Assembly (NCBI RefSeq): GCF_000002425.4
Contig: NC_037257.1
Coordinates: forward strand, 11,656,627 to 11,720,626
Source of the DNA: Physcomitrium patens
Taxonomy: Eukaryota; Streptophyta; Bryopsida; Funariales; Funariaceae
Reading direction: 5' to 3'
DNA length: 64,000 nucleotides
This document shows, piece by piece, positions 13,146 through 24,571 of the stretch. A program made the translations under genes and the position numbers. Positions within the stretch are counted from its first letter, which is position 1, and every line of letters begins with the position of its first letter. Under the pieces are notes generated by a model. It saw nothing but the letters and a program-made list of their open reading frames with translations, was not told the origin of the DNA and searched no databases.

Positions 13146-13189
<44 letters not shown>
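13146..13189. repeat. (AT)n microsatellite, 44 bp
   Basis: A perfect alternating AT tract inside the decayed repeat block. Confidence 0.95.
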
Positions 13190-13191
<2 letters not shown>

Positions 13192-14753
13192 TTTTAAAAT
13201 CAAAATAAAAAATATTAGAAGTTTATTTGTTTTTGTTTTGAACCATTCAATAGGTCTTTTTATCTTAAGAAATTAAATTTAAAATTATATACTTAATTTT
13301 ATGTCAAACATACTTTAGTCTAAAGTACCTAAATCTATTACAAGCTATTTCTTGTGCTCTAGATACATTTAACAAACCAAAATAGAGTTGTAAAATGTTA
13401 TTTTATTAATTAACTTGTTAAAAGAAGTTTTTGATAATATGTCATAAGCTTTTGTTAGAATGTAGTATAATATAGGCCATGAGATTTTAGAATCTCAAGT
13501 AGATTCTTTACCATTTCCAATTCCAAGAGCTAATGTAGCCAAAAAAAGTAACTAAAATCTTGTAACAAATGTCCAAATTGATCTAATGATGTTATTTAAG
13601 AAAAGATCTATTATTATACCTTAAAGTTTGCAAGAAATATCTATTTCTTCCAATCTCTCAAGATTTAATAGATTTATCAATGAAGATCCAACAACTCACA
13701 TAGAACAATTTGTAAAAGTATAAATCACTATTTAGTGGCTAACCATTAATATTACTTAATATGATATATAACAATTTTAACAAATTGAATGTATTCATGG
13801 AATGGATTTATAAAAAATTTGTAATGTGATAAGATTAGATAGAAATTTTGTAAAGTATGGTCTATAGGTAGAATTATTGACAATTTTTATAATAAAATTT
13901 TAAAATATATACCTATGAACTTTAAGCTTAAATAGTTGAATACTACAATGATTATTATCTTATAATTAATAAGATTGTACTTTAGATTATAATAAGAATA
14001 TTTTAATAATGTAAAAGAAAAATATATCTGAAGAATTTTATGTTTTAATTTCTATGTAATTTGAAAATTAAATATTTGCATTCTTTTTTTCAAAGTGAAA
14101 GTCAACTTTGAGCACTTCTATTTATCAAATAGGTAGTTTTAAGATGGATTCCAGAGAGTAGTTTGTTTTTTGCATTGATTCAAATTTAAAATATCAATTA
14201 ATATGGCTATTACGAAACTTAACTGAATATTAATTATCTAGAAGAGTTAAAACTTGAGTTAAGTATTGCTCAGGTAGGATTCTTTTTTAATGGTATTGGC
14301 ACATATAAGAAAAATCTTATGCTCAAAAAATTAAGTAAATTTTTTTAGTTGCTTATTTAAAAAATCAATAATATTTTTTAATAATCAACTAAAAAAATTG
14401 AATGGTCTATGTTTTTAATTGGTCAATGTTAGGATTCTTCCAAATTGATATGGTGCAGTTCCATTTAATTGGACTTAATTTTATCAATTCTTTTACATAA
14501 TTTATTTTATAAACTAATAGATTGGATAGTATTTGACCTTGTCTTGTTTTAAAAGTGACAATGATTATACATTAATATAGCGGTTGTAAAGCTATTTTAG
14601 GTTTCTCTTGTTCATTATACTTTTTATTAGTAACCAATTATTTTAGTTGAGAAAAATGTTATGGATTTTTAAAAATACTCCTGGTCCATTTGGTAGTAAA
14701 TAAGTTGTGTATTAAAGCACCAAATTGTAACTTAGAATGTATGCATGTTTGCA

Positions 14754-14756
<3 letters not shown>

Positions 14757-14792
<36 letters not shown>
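14757..14792. repeat. (AT)n microsatellite, 36 bp
   Basis: A perfect alternating AT tract near the right end of the AT-rich block. Confidence 0.95.
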
Positions 14793-14798
<6 letters not shown>

Positions 14799-15560
14799 TA
14801 ATTCATTCAAATATTCATGAAACTACATCAATTTCTTTAAGAAATAATTTTAGTACCAATTTTATCATATTTTTAAAATGATGCTTCAGTATTCTACAAA
14901 TGTGCAGGTATAAATTTGATTTTTACCATGATAATAAAAACATATTATATTTCATTCCAAAGAGAATTTAACATTTTGGTTAAATTACAGTTTTACCATT
15001 AGAGTTATTATAGAAAAATTAGAGTTGATTTTTTCAATATCAATCTTTTCAAGAATTAAATTTAATGTGGCAAGCTGAAAGTATAAAGTGTAGTTCTTTG
15101 ATATCTGATATTTAGAATGTAAAAAGCATAAAATAAAATGGTTTAGATGTAAATACTTGGTTGAAAATTACATTATTTGATCTTAGATTAGTTGTCGAAA
15201 AGAATAAAATTTTACCCTCTCAGCACAGTGTACGTAATTTTGGTGCTTTCACCGTCATCATTAATCTATTCAATAATATGTGACAATTAGAGCTTTCATT
15301 GGAGTTGAAGTTATTGTTTGAAGCAGTTCCTGGCTTGGGGAAATAAAGAAAGGATCATCAAATCTATCTCATGTTGCAAGTTTAGTAACGACCTAATGTA
15401 GCTAAATGAGTTTTAGTTTTGAGATACATTAACGCTTGATTGCCAAAACGAAATGATAGAAGTTAACTAAAACTTTAAAATAATAATAATAGTAATAATA
15501 GTAACAGTCTTAAGGTACTCAAATTAATCGTCACACTCAGAGATTACGCACCTACAACGC

Positions 15561-16503
15561 TGATTACTAATTTTTTAAAACAATAACTCCAGATAAAAGA
15601 AACCATACGAGGGGGAAAAAACATATATAATCCATGAAGAAAATCGACACTTGAATTGTAAATAAGGTTTTAAAAAAAATACAACCCCAGTTCTTTCTGA
15701 TGCTTGAATCTGCTGAAGTATAACAGAACAAAATTATCATCTCACGAATGTGTGTATATATATAAATATGCATTTATATAAATATAAACACAGCCTCAGA
15801 ACAGAATATCAGAAGGCATTAAGCTGAATTCGAACACCAGCGATGTTCCTACATTCAGTTTGATAAAGCTGTTGATCGTTCCACAAAAACAGATTCACTG
15901 AGAGATCACAGTTTTCCAATAAAAAATAAAAAAAATTAGAGCCAAAGAAGATCTGCATCAGGCTCTACAAGACAAGACTTCGATAGATTATACCCATGAA
16001 TTATGGCTCAAGCACCAAATTGTCTGGCGTCACCTCTTCCCTCTCGCTCACCTCATGAACGAGGAGCTCTGGGTTTAATGACAAACCCAGAGCTTTGAGT
16101 GGCTCGAAACTGCACGTGTGCTTGTGTAAGTTGTCTTACATGTCGTAGATTTAGATGCAGGTGACGAAGCCAGCTCAGATCCCCATTGGCCTTACTTGTT
16201 TCCAAGGCTACCGGTGTAGTCTGCACTTTGTTTCTAAGCTCCTATTCAGTTCCGACCCATGTGAGCACAAAGTTCGTGATCAGCTCCGTCATGCATAGAT
16301 ATGAGCTCATGATCCTGCTCAAAAGTCTCTAATAAAAGTCGGGACCCACATGACAAGGTTTAGAACATACTTTGGGTGTTAACATTCGAGACCAAGTCTC
16401 TCAATATGCCCTCCTTTCGGTCCTGGAATGACGCATGAGAGAGGAGTCAGAAACCATCAACTAAGGGAAACAGCCACTCAAACTTAGGAGATTAAAATGT
16501 TTT
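15561..16503. other. 3' flank of the minus-strand gene ending at 16504
   Basis: The composition returns to genic values from about 15.8 kb. The stretch probably holds the 3' UTR and downstream region of the SAP-motif gene. No coding exon is supported. A perfect inverted repeat lies at 16065-16094. Confidence 0.45.
16065..16094. repeat. Perfect 12-bp inverted repeat (hairpin)
   Basis: AGCTCTGGGTTT at 16065-16076 and its exact complement AAACCCAGAGCT at 16083-16094 flank the 6-nt loop AATGAC. It lies about 410 bp beyond the stop codon of the minus-strand gene, so it may fall in that transcript's 3' UTR or just past it. Confidence 0.85.
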
Positions 16504-18353
16504 TCATCGTACCGGCAGTGGAGAAGTGAGACCAATGTAGCCAGCTTGACGAATCCGTAAACTCATACTCTTGCAAGGACTTTCAGAAAAATTGTTTTTC
16601 TTATCAAACGAAGAATTCATGGAACATGGCTGCTCATACTTCACACACAACTGCGTTTGACTTGAAGAGTTGTGAACGACTTCGTTATAAATGTTGACCT
16701 TCCATTGTTCAAATTTTTCCAGCATCCCAGTGGCTCGTTTTATCAAGGTGTCGACGTTACTTGTGACTCGAAGAAGCGGACTCAGGACATGTTGGACACA
16801 CTCCTGTGTAGAGCTAGACTCGGTCTGGCAATCTGGGCATAACGAGGAAGTTCTCGTTATAGCAGTTTAAAGATAGCTATGAGTTCTTTACAACATTCCA
16901 CCCGAGGTGTTGTTGGTGATCAAAGGGAAAAAGGTCTAGCATAAAGTTAATTTAGCGTCGGTAGAGTTGTCATGCTGAGCGAACTACCTCGAGAGGAAGT
17001 CAGGAAGACCAGGTGCGTTACCTTGATCAAGAGCAGAGGACCTCGTCAAAGGCTCTAATTCATGAGGGGGGTCGAATTGCCTTTCTTCTTTCAGCTCTAT
17101 CACAGCATCGGTTCTCGATTCCGCAACATCCTGTAGGATATGCTTTCTGGTTTCTGAAGAACCTGTAAATGACATATTTCAAAATGTAATGAGGTGGGTA
17201 CTCGACAACTGCATTCCTGATTCACGAATAGACATTAGTTCAAAATCAGGATACTAAAAACAACTTTAACAAGACATCCCTCACCATGAATATCTCTGGC
17301 AACATCGCGAACAGGTGTAAATTGAGACTCGTGCGTCGACCCCGTGATTGCCTGACTCATACATATTTCTATCTCCTCATGCTGAAGCCTGAGATTTTCA
17401 TTAGAGTCTTCAGGAACTACTGCATAAATAAAGAAATAAATGAAGATAAAAGAAATAGTGAGGACATGAACGAACGCATATACATAGGAAACAAACCGTT
17501 GTAACCTTCCTGTGTTAACTAGTGCAACACCAAGCAAATGTGCGTATAGAACTATCTGCCATTCGAAACTTGAGCATGTTTCATACCGAAGTTGACTTTC
17601 CTCCCAGATAAACTAGGAAATAACAATTGCACAGAGAGGCCTAACCTTGTGTAGCATCTCTAGGGGTTGTGTCTTCAGCGCCTGGCTGAAGAATCGATAC
17701 ACTAGTTTTCTTCCTCCGCCGGAGAGGAGTTGTATTCGGCAGGAGAGTACTATGGGCAAGTTTAGTAGGCGTCAAAAACACTAATGCGGGTTTAACAAAC
17801 AATTCCCTTTCCAGTGGCAAATCCCTGGATTGATTCAAAAGCGTATCCTGCCTGCCATTACCTCGAGGTTTCTCGGATGATGCCAATATGAGAGCAGCAA
17901 GAGAAGTCTCCAGCCTCTCAGGCTTGGACAGAGACCTAGTTTTGCTTGCCCACTTGGTCGTGGGCGGAGTAGAAACTGGAGCACGCGTCCGAATGCTCTG
18001 ATTCGAATCCTGCAACCGCCATAAGCGAACCGTTTGCATTACGCTCAAGTCTTAGGAGGCCATCAACAAACAGCAAAGGGGACAAACAACGGACACACAG
18101 GTGGAGACATAAACCCCTAATCCCTTCAGAAGTTACTTGGCAAACCTCAATTGTGCCCCAAGAGAGCAATCCTTCTCTCCCAAAGTCGACACAGAAACAA
18201 TTAAGCTATAGACAGAATGAAGTAGCTGGGGCATGCTACCGAGAGCAAGCTGGCCAAGGAATCGGCCATGACTGCATTGGTCTTGTTGGCTGGCAATCCA
18301 TGCTCTTTACACAAGGCCTGCAATTCCCGCCGCGTCAGCTCATCGTAGTTCAT
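16504..18353 (-). CDS. Uncharacterised plant protein with N-terminal SAP-like motif
   Basis: Five exons join in phase: 18353-18240, 18009-17646, 17419-17285, 17162-17022 and 16832-16504. They give 360 residues and a TGA stop. Exon 1 encodes MNYDELTRRELQALCKEHGL and then PANKTNAVMADSLASLL. I recall this LQxLCKxxxxPANxTN motif from the N-terminus of an unnamed plant protein family; it resembles a SAP-type helix-turn-helix. The rest is low in complexity: basic and Ser/Thr/Pro-rich in exon 2, acidic in exons 3-4. The C-terminus (LLRVTSNVDTLIKRATGMLE) looks helical. The ATG at 18353 was chosen because the motif follows at once; the frame stays open upstream to 18434. Function is unknown; nucleic-acid binding would be a guess. 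Confidence 0.72.
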
Positions 18354-20962
18354 TGCGGCCGATGCACCAATTCCGTTGGGACGAAAACTCAAAGCAATCA
18401 CATGAAACAAACACCGATCGACCCAATTGCGCAAGGGTGAGCAAAGACACGCAACAACACACTGAGAAATGGCACTACATCACGACCCAGTAGCGTCAAA
18501 AGACCTGGACACAAAATGATCGATGGATTCACAAAGGAATGGGAGAATTCAGCGAGATGGCGATCATCGATCTAGTGCAAATCAGCTCAACAATGTTGCA
18601 TTCGAATGGCATAGAAGTGGGATTCGTCACGACGAATCCTTGGATGCCGAAATGCCGTTGCGGCCCACAGTTTTGAAAGAGAGAGGATGAATGTAGTGGA
18701 ACGGATGTTCACTCCGTGGATGAATCCTGGCACACATCCGCACCAGCGTGGGCTTGTGTCTTAACTTAGGGTTATACCCAAAAAAATTGTGTTTTAGTGG
18801 GTCGCCAATTTAATTAGTGGGAATCATCATACTAAGTCATCATACTAAGGTAATTTTTAATGATATTTTATTGTTATATAATCTATCATCTAACCTTTAG
18901 GTTAATATGTTTAAAGGCAAAGAACATAAGTATGTCTAGTGAGGAGATTAAATGTAAATAGGATGGGTCTTGTTGAGATAAAGAAGTGTGATTAGTACGG
19001 AGATATTGTCTAGCTTAAATTAATAAAAAAAATTGAAATAAAATATAAGTTAATATGTATTTTTTATATGTGAAAAGTTTAATTTAGTATATATAATTAA
19101 AAATTGAAAATAAAAATAAAAGCTGCACAGAAGAAACTAATAGAAATAAAAACAGATGCACGAAGGATATGCCAACTTTTAATCCTAATATGGTTGAATG
19201 ATACACTACCTTTAAAATAAAAAAACCTAATACTTTATCCACATACACACACTAAGAATTTATTGGTTAGAAGTTTTTATGCCATAAATATTCATGTAAT
19301 CATTAACTAAATTCAATGGTCATTGCTTGATTCAAATTTTAAAACCATTGTAAAAGTACTATGGTTCCAAAAAATGAAATCTTAAAATTTTTAAAAAATA
19401 AAAACTATTACATAACTTACTTAAATAATACACACATACACATGCTTCTTTTCTTTCATGTTTTTTACACCCAAACTACATTTGTATTTCTAGGGTCACC
19501 AACTTCAACACATTAATCTACACATTAAGCAACCACGATGACAATTAACAAAAGAGAATGTTAATAGACCTAGGTTTTTACTAAATCAACCTACCCATGA
19601 TAAAGAATGTGGTAATCATGATGAATATGGTTGGATTTCATATAGTGGATAGTTTCAGATCCAATAGTGGAGAAATGAATCTAGAGGTCAATTTAGTAAA
19701 GTCCTAGGTCTATACAACATTTCCCTTATTAAACGCACATGAATGCTTATAGAAATTGTTAAGGGCCAACAACAACATCATGAAACAAAAGAACAATGAA
19801 GTTTTTAAGGTGAGTTTGAAATTTTGTGGAAAATTTGGGGTCTGGAATTCAATCAAGTCTTTTGACATTGTATTCAAAAGGAGGATGCTGGTTCCACAGG
19901 TTTGTGGATTGGCATGTATGTGGGTCATGCTCCTTCTCAATGTCAATGTGCCCCACAAGCCCTAAACCATCTCCACAAACCAATTGACACTTTTCTAGTA
20001 GCTCAATATTGCATGCCTTGGAATTCACTATTGTTCCATTGCTCCACTTGGAAGCCATTACTGATCCTACTCTTCAGCCCACAGTTGTAATTGCATGAGC
20101 GTATAGAATGTGCTACATCTGGTGGCATGTACAGAGTCCAGAGGTTTGAGTAGACTGGCCCACATTTGATGATAAGACTGCATATTCTCCATGGAACAGA
20201 GCATAGATAACCTCTCAAGGTCGGCACCCACTTGCCCAAAACTTTGTCTTTTGAATAGGTGCTATGGTTGATTGTGGGGCTTTGGTGAGGGGTTCAGCTT
20301 GTACCTGCAATAAATTCCGCCTGGTCATGCAGTATTCCCACTAAAATTGTGAAAGAAGATGCCTTCCTTCTGGACCTCAGCAACTGGATTCCAGATGCGG
20401 CAATAATGGTGCACTGACACTCTCGGCACTTGTTGGATTGACGTTGAACTCTAATTTTCTTTCGACTGTGAGGTTCACGGAATGTCTCTCATTTCGTTCT
20501 TGTTGGCTTTTTGGCTTTTTGGCCCAAGGTTGTGCATTTGTGCCTGGTGGATAACTGGTGAAGAAAATTCCATTTCTTTGTTTGTGAATAGTATAATCGT
20601 TCCGCACTGAAGAGTTATTCCGAAGTGTAAGCGTATACCACACGTGGTGCACGATGTTTCAAGATGACATGAACCAAAACAGTAAGTACTGAAAGATGAG
20701 TGCATTACAATCTCCAGATTGAGGAGTAAGCCGATAAAATAAACTGCTAAAACAATTTGTTGGTTTACGTGGCACCTCTTGGGACCAGGAATTAACTCAC
20801 TAAGCAGCTACAGCAGCGTCTAAGACAATGATTACAGCGGTGTCCAGATAAATTTCAATTTTTAAACTAAAGTATAAGTAGTGTGGTCCACTGCACAACC
20901 GATTTCGAGATACAGAACTACGCTACAAATCAGAAAACATGCGACCCTGATCATAAGTAAGA
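18354..20962. other. Intergenic region, promoter side of the SAP-motif gene
   Basis: From 18354 to about 18770 the composition is genic and should contain the 5' UTR and promoter of the minus-strand gene. About 18780-19750 is AT-rich with no readable protein. From 19750 to 20960 several ORFs of 60-90 codons overlap on both strands, but none has a motif or splice structure. The last few hundred bases are probably the 3' UTR of the Kir-like gene. Confidence 0.4.
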
Positions 20963-23900
20963 TCACCAATCTGGTGCTCGTGTGAAAGAAGTCGATTTCG
21001 ACTTCCATAGCTTCCTTATACGAAGCGAATTCATCCACTGCTTTGGTGGCTCGAAAGCCACTGGACCACCAGCAGCGACCTCCGCTTCCGATTCCTTTAG
21101 CTTCTCTTTCTCTTCTTTTTCCGCTTGCGCCTCCCTTGCCTTCCGAGTAGCAACGTCATTTTCCATCCTAGTGATAGCCTGTGAAATAATTCCACCGACC
21201 TGTACAACTCCACACGTTTGAAAGCATGAGCAGAGGCAGAAGCAAAACTTGTATCATTACTAGCAAAGGCAGAACGAGAAGACAACCGATCCATCTAGTA
21301 TAGCTACATCAAACAAAAATTAGTCGCAAAATACTAAACAAACTGCCGTTTATTATGTCGATAAATCTGTTAAAATAACAACTGACCTTGAAGGCTTTTA
21401 GAGAATCAATCTTTGAATGGTCCAGAACACGCTGTCCATCCCTGTTGATATGAATGAAATCTTCATAATCCCCATCCCACACAACATCACCGTCACATAC
21501 AAAGTAATCCTGCACATTCAAGCGCAATGTAAATGCTCAAACAAATTGAGACTCCGTCGACATCCAGGGACAAAATCCATGATATCAAAAAAATCAAACT
21601 TAATAAAGATCAAATTTTAAATGTTAATTAAATTATAAATAAAATGCTCTCACAAGCAGAAGCTACGCCACCCACCTCCAAATGAAAAATTGGTTGCATA
21701 GAAGTCCGTTCCAAACCCATGATTGTGAGAGAGAAAGAGGCATCTCCATTCATCAGAGTCTCCATTGTATGACCATAGATTGGACTCTTTTTGTCAATGA
21801 TGTGCCTTACCATCAATCCGTATCGCAAGTACGAGACCTGTACCAACAGAAGGGCAATGGCACATATTACAGAATGTAGCTGTTGAAACATGCGTTGGAG
21901 AGACATCTTGACAGTGAAAAGTTGAGTGAAAAACCTCAGGTCGAACAAGTTCAAGATCCTGTGTTGAGCAGAACATGGACCCCGAAGGCAGCTTCACAAA
22001 AATTCTAGATGTCAAACAGATTTTAGCGTCCACTAACTCGCATGGGGCAGGACCAGTCAACACCAGCCTCACAGCAAAAACCCTGCCAAGAAGTGAACAA
22101 GGTCCAGGAACGTCAGCAAAGAAAGGAAGGACAGCAGAAAGAGGGAAAATAATCAAATACGTTCCGCAAAATCATGAAACAGACAATGTACTGACAAAAC
22201 TAAACTCCGCACCTTAAGTGACAGGAACTTTAATCATTCACCCCTGACTCGAAGAACTTGACATCAAAGAATGAAAATCATTATGAATAAAACATAAAAA
22301 TGGAAGCCTGACATATACTTGCCTATTCTTTTTTTCCCCGGGTGTTGATACGTAGTCATCGCTACGAATGATGGCCTTCTTGGAACAACGCACAGGATGT
22401 GAAGGCTGTGACATTCGTGCAAACACTACCAGAATAGGAAACAGAGGATTTAATTAGTGCACAGCTCCCTAAGATAGAGCTAGAAACTGACCAACTTCAC
22501 CGTGATTTAATGTCAGACATATCAATCTTAGAGTTCAAAAGTATATTGATGCCTACCTCCTCCGCTAAGAAATACGAAAAGAAACTGCGCCATAAGAGTG
22601 TTGATGTTCGCCACCAGCAAACAATAGGGTGAAAGTGCAACCACAGGGGATCCTCCAAACGTGGTGGACAACGACAACCTGGAAAAACAGTAATGCATTC
22701 AGCTTTGCAAACAAAACACGGCCAGTCTAAACCAGCATGACAATCAACTCCAGCGTCAACACAAGGCCCTACAGGTCAATGATAGGGTACATACGCATAG
22801 AGGAAAACATTGAGCAATGCAGAAAACCGCCGAGAGGCCGCTGCAACTTTGGCTTCTCCAGGCACAGTCTCGGCCAATGTGGTGCCATCAAACGAAAGGC
22901 CTCCCATGTCCATCACAAAGAAAGGAGTGAACAACAACGCGAGTGCTACTGGCGCTAAAAACACGCCCAAAAGGAACCGCCCCATAGGCATCTGAATAAA
23001 TACCAGAAAACTAATATGAAAAAGTGATATTGCTTTGCAAAGGCAGTGTCCTTCCAAAGAAATCCAAATTTAGCATGGAAAAAAAAATCGGGCATTTCTC
23101 GATTGCATGGTTTTAACCAAGAAGAGATATGAAAGATCAACCTTTAAACAGGCTACGTAAAAATCTTGCAACATGGTGAGGAATCTTTTGTCGTGCCGCA
23201 CTAACATGCCTTCCATGCCTTTCCTTCCTCTAGGACGACGAGTGGCAGCAGTCTTCTCTCCGTCAAAAGGTGCTGCTCCCGTGACCCCAGAATTGTCCGT
23301 AACACTACTTTCCCTGTGAAGTTGCTCGTTGACATTCTCCTCCAACAGATCAGTCGAGCCTTGCCTGCAAGATGCCAATACTGACAATCCATACTCTGTA
23401 CAGGCTTCACATAAGCTTTCTTCCAACAGTGTCGAAGTTTTCACTTTCAACATAAAAAAATTATTAACGGCCAACCCTAAAGACCATTGATTCACCATTC
23501 TTCTCTGCATTATCAGACTTTACCTCGACTGCGACATTTGAGCTGCAAATTGTACTGTGTGCCGAAGGCGTCGCCATCTATTACGCGCCGCCGAATTGGA
23601 TCGCATCAATCGAATGCTGCCTCCGGAAGAAGAGGGGGTGCCAGATCCATCCGCCTGATACATGTAAAACGAGGAAACATACCTATGAAATTGCATTCAC
23701 TAAAACACCCGAGATTGCGCCAAGAGTTAATGTCAGATAGACTTCCATGTGAATCCAAAATGTAATCACATTTCGAGCTTGAAGCGAAGTTAAGGGGTCT
23801 GAAATTGCTGTATGTTAAAAAGAATGATCTACTCACCCCTTCGCTTGACAACAATCCCGCACCGTCGAAGGGATCTTCATGGTCGTCCTTTTCTGTCGGA

Positions 23901-24571
23901 GTCGACGCAGCAGATTCCAGGTCACCTTCCTCGATCCCAGACAAGTGGTCCCACTTCAAATGCGAGCTCGCGGCTCTCCGTGCACTATTGGACCTGTAAA
24001 CCCCCAGTCGACCACCCAGAGACGGCAACGCCTTCTCCGTTGTATCCACTTTGAGGGATGAAGCAGCAGTATTCTGTAATGGAGAAGGATTATCTTCCGA
24101 AGCCTCGGCAACATTTTCATACAATTCATTCTTGTCCGCGTCGTCCATTGGTCCGCCAAATGCAGAACCTTGCCCACTCAATCTAATGCTTCGTGCTCCA
24201 TTCTCCCCCTGCCCTTGCGGAGGCTTTCTCTTTTCCAGCTCTAACTTACTATTCTCACTCACATTGATGCTCTTCAACTTCTTAATGCCCGCCCGCTCCT
24301 TGTGCACAGCCGCTAAAGCTTCGTGGAAGCTCTCTTCCCCGTGAATGCTCCCGTTCCGAGCAGAGATAGCCGACGGCGAGGGCTTCTCCTGCAGCCGCTC
24401 TCCATAGAGAACGGCATCGAGACCGGTCTCCTCGATGGAGGGTACTGAAGACAGCCTGACCCGCAGACTCTCCCTTCTCCAAGCCGTTGCGAGAAGAGCC
24501 CCTGCGGGCAAGCCTCCACCTTTTCTCTTGGTGAAACTGCTCCTAATCGACCTCCTCAGAAATCCACACAA
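20963..24571 (-). CDS. Inward-rectifier K+ channel-like protein (KirBac/Kir fold), non-canonical pore
   Basis: Ten exons join in phase: 24571-23837, 23654-23524, 23364-23142, 22991-22795, 22678-22557, 22425-22323, 22082-21935, 21837-21676, 21509-21387 and 21178-20963. They give about 719 residues. Residues 1 to about 345 are a disordered Ser/charged extension. A slide-helix-like segment (MLQDFYVACLK), TM1 (about 367-391), pore loop (about 425-440), TM2 (about 445-470) and a Kir cytoplasmic domain (about 472-645) follow. VFARMSQ after TM2 matches VFARFxRP of KirBac; DLELVRPE, RHIIDKKSPIYG and DGQRVLD match DLxLVRxE, HxIDExSPLxG and DGxxxxD. The filter reads TTFGGS, not TxGYGD, so K+ selectivity is doubtful. 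Exon 6 needs a GC-AG intron. No in-frame ATG precedes exon 1, so the start is unresolved. The last 70 residues are a charged helix. Confidence 0.78.

Larger units (their letters stand above)
5350..15560. repeat. About 10 kb of very AT-rich, decayed repeat DNA
   Basis: Base composition shifts sharply at about 5.35 kb and returns near 15.5 kb. Inside, G and C are scarce and A/T homopolymers are frequent. The only protein similarity I can read is an antisense Ty3/gypsy pol at about 9.6-11.4 kb. At 11.4-12.5 kb, where gag-protease should lie, I recognise nothing. I could not place LTRs. The flanks at 5.35-9.6 and 12.5-15.5 kb may be other parts of the same element, or older insertions. No host gene is supported. 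Confidence 0.7.

Noticed and set aside
18000-18011. GATTCGAATCC resembling a tRNA B-box
   Set aside because: No A-box or cloverleaf can be drawn around it, and it falls at an exon boundary of the SAP-motif gene.
21100-21294. Treating the MDRLSSRSAF... ORF as the main last exon of the Kir-like gene
   Set aside because: The acceptor at 21178 is stronger and gives a longer, more protein-like tail in phase, so this exon is kept only as a possible alternative.
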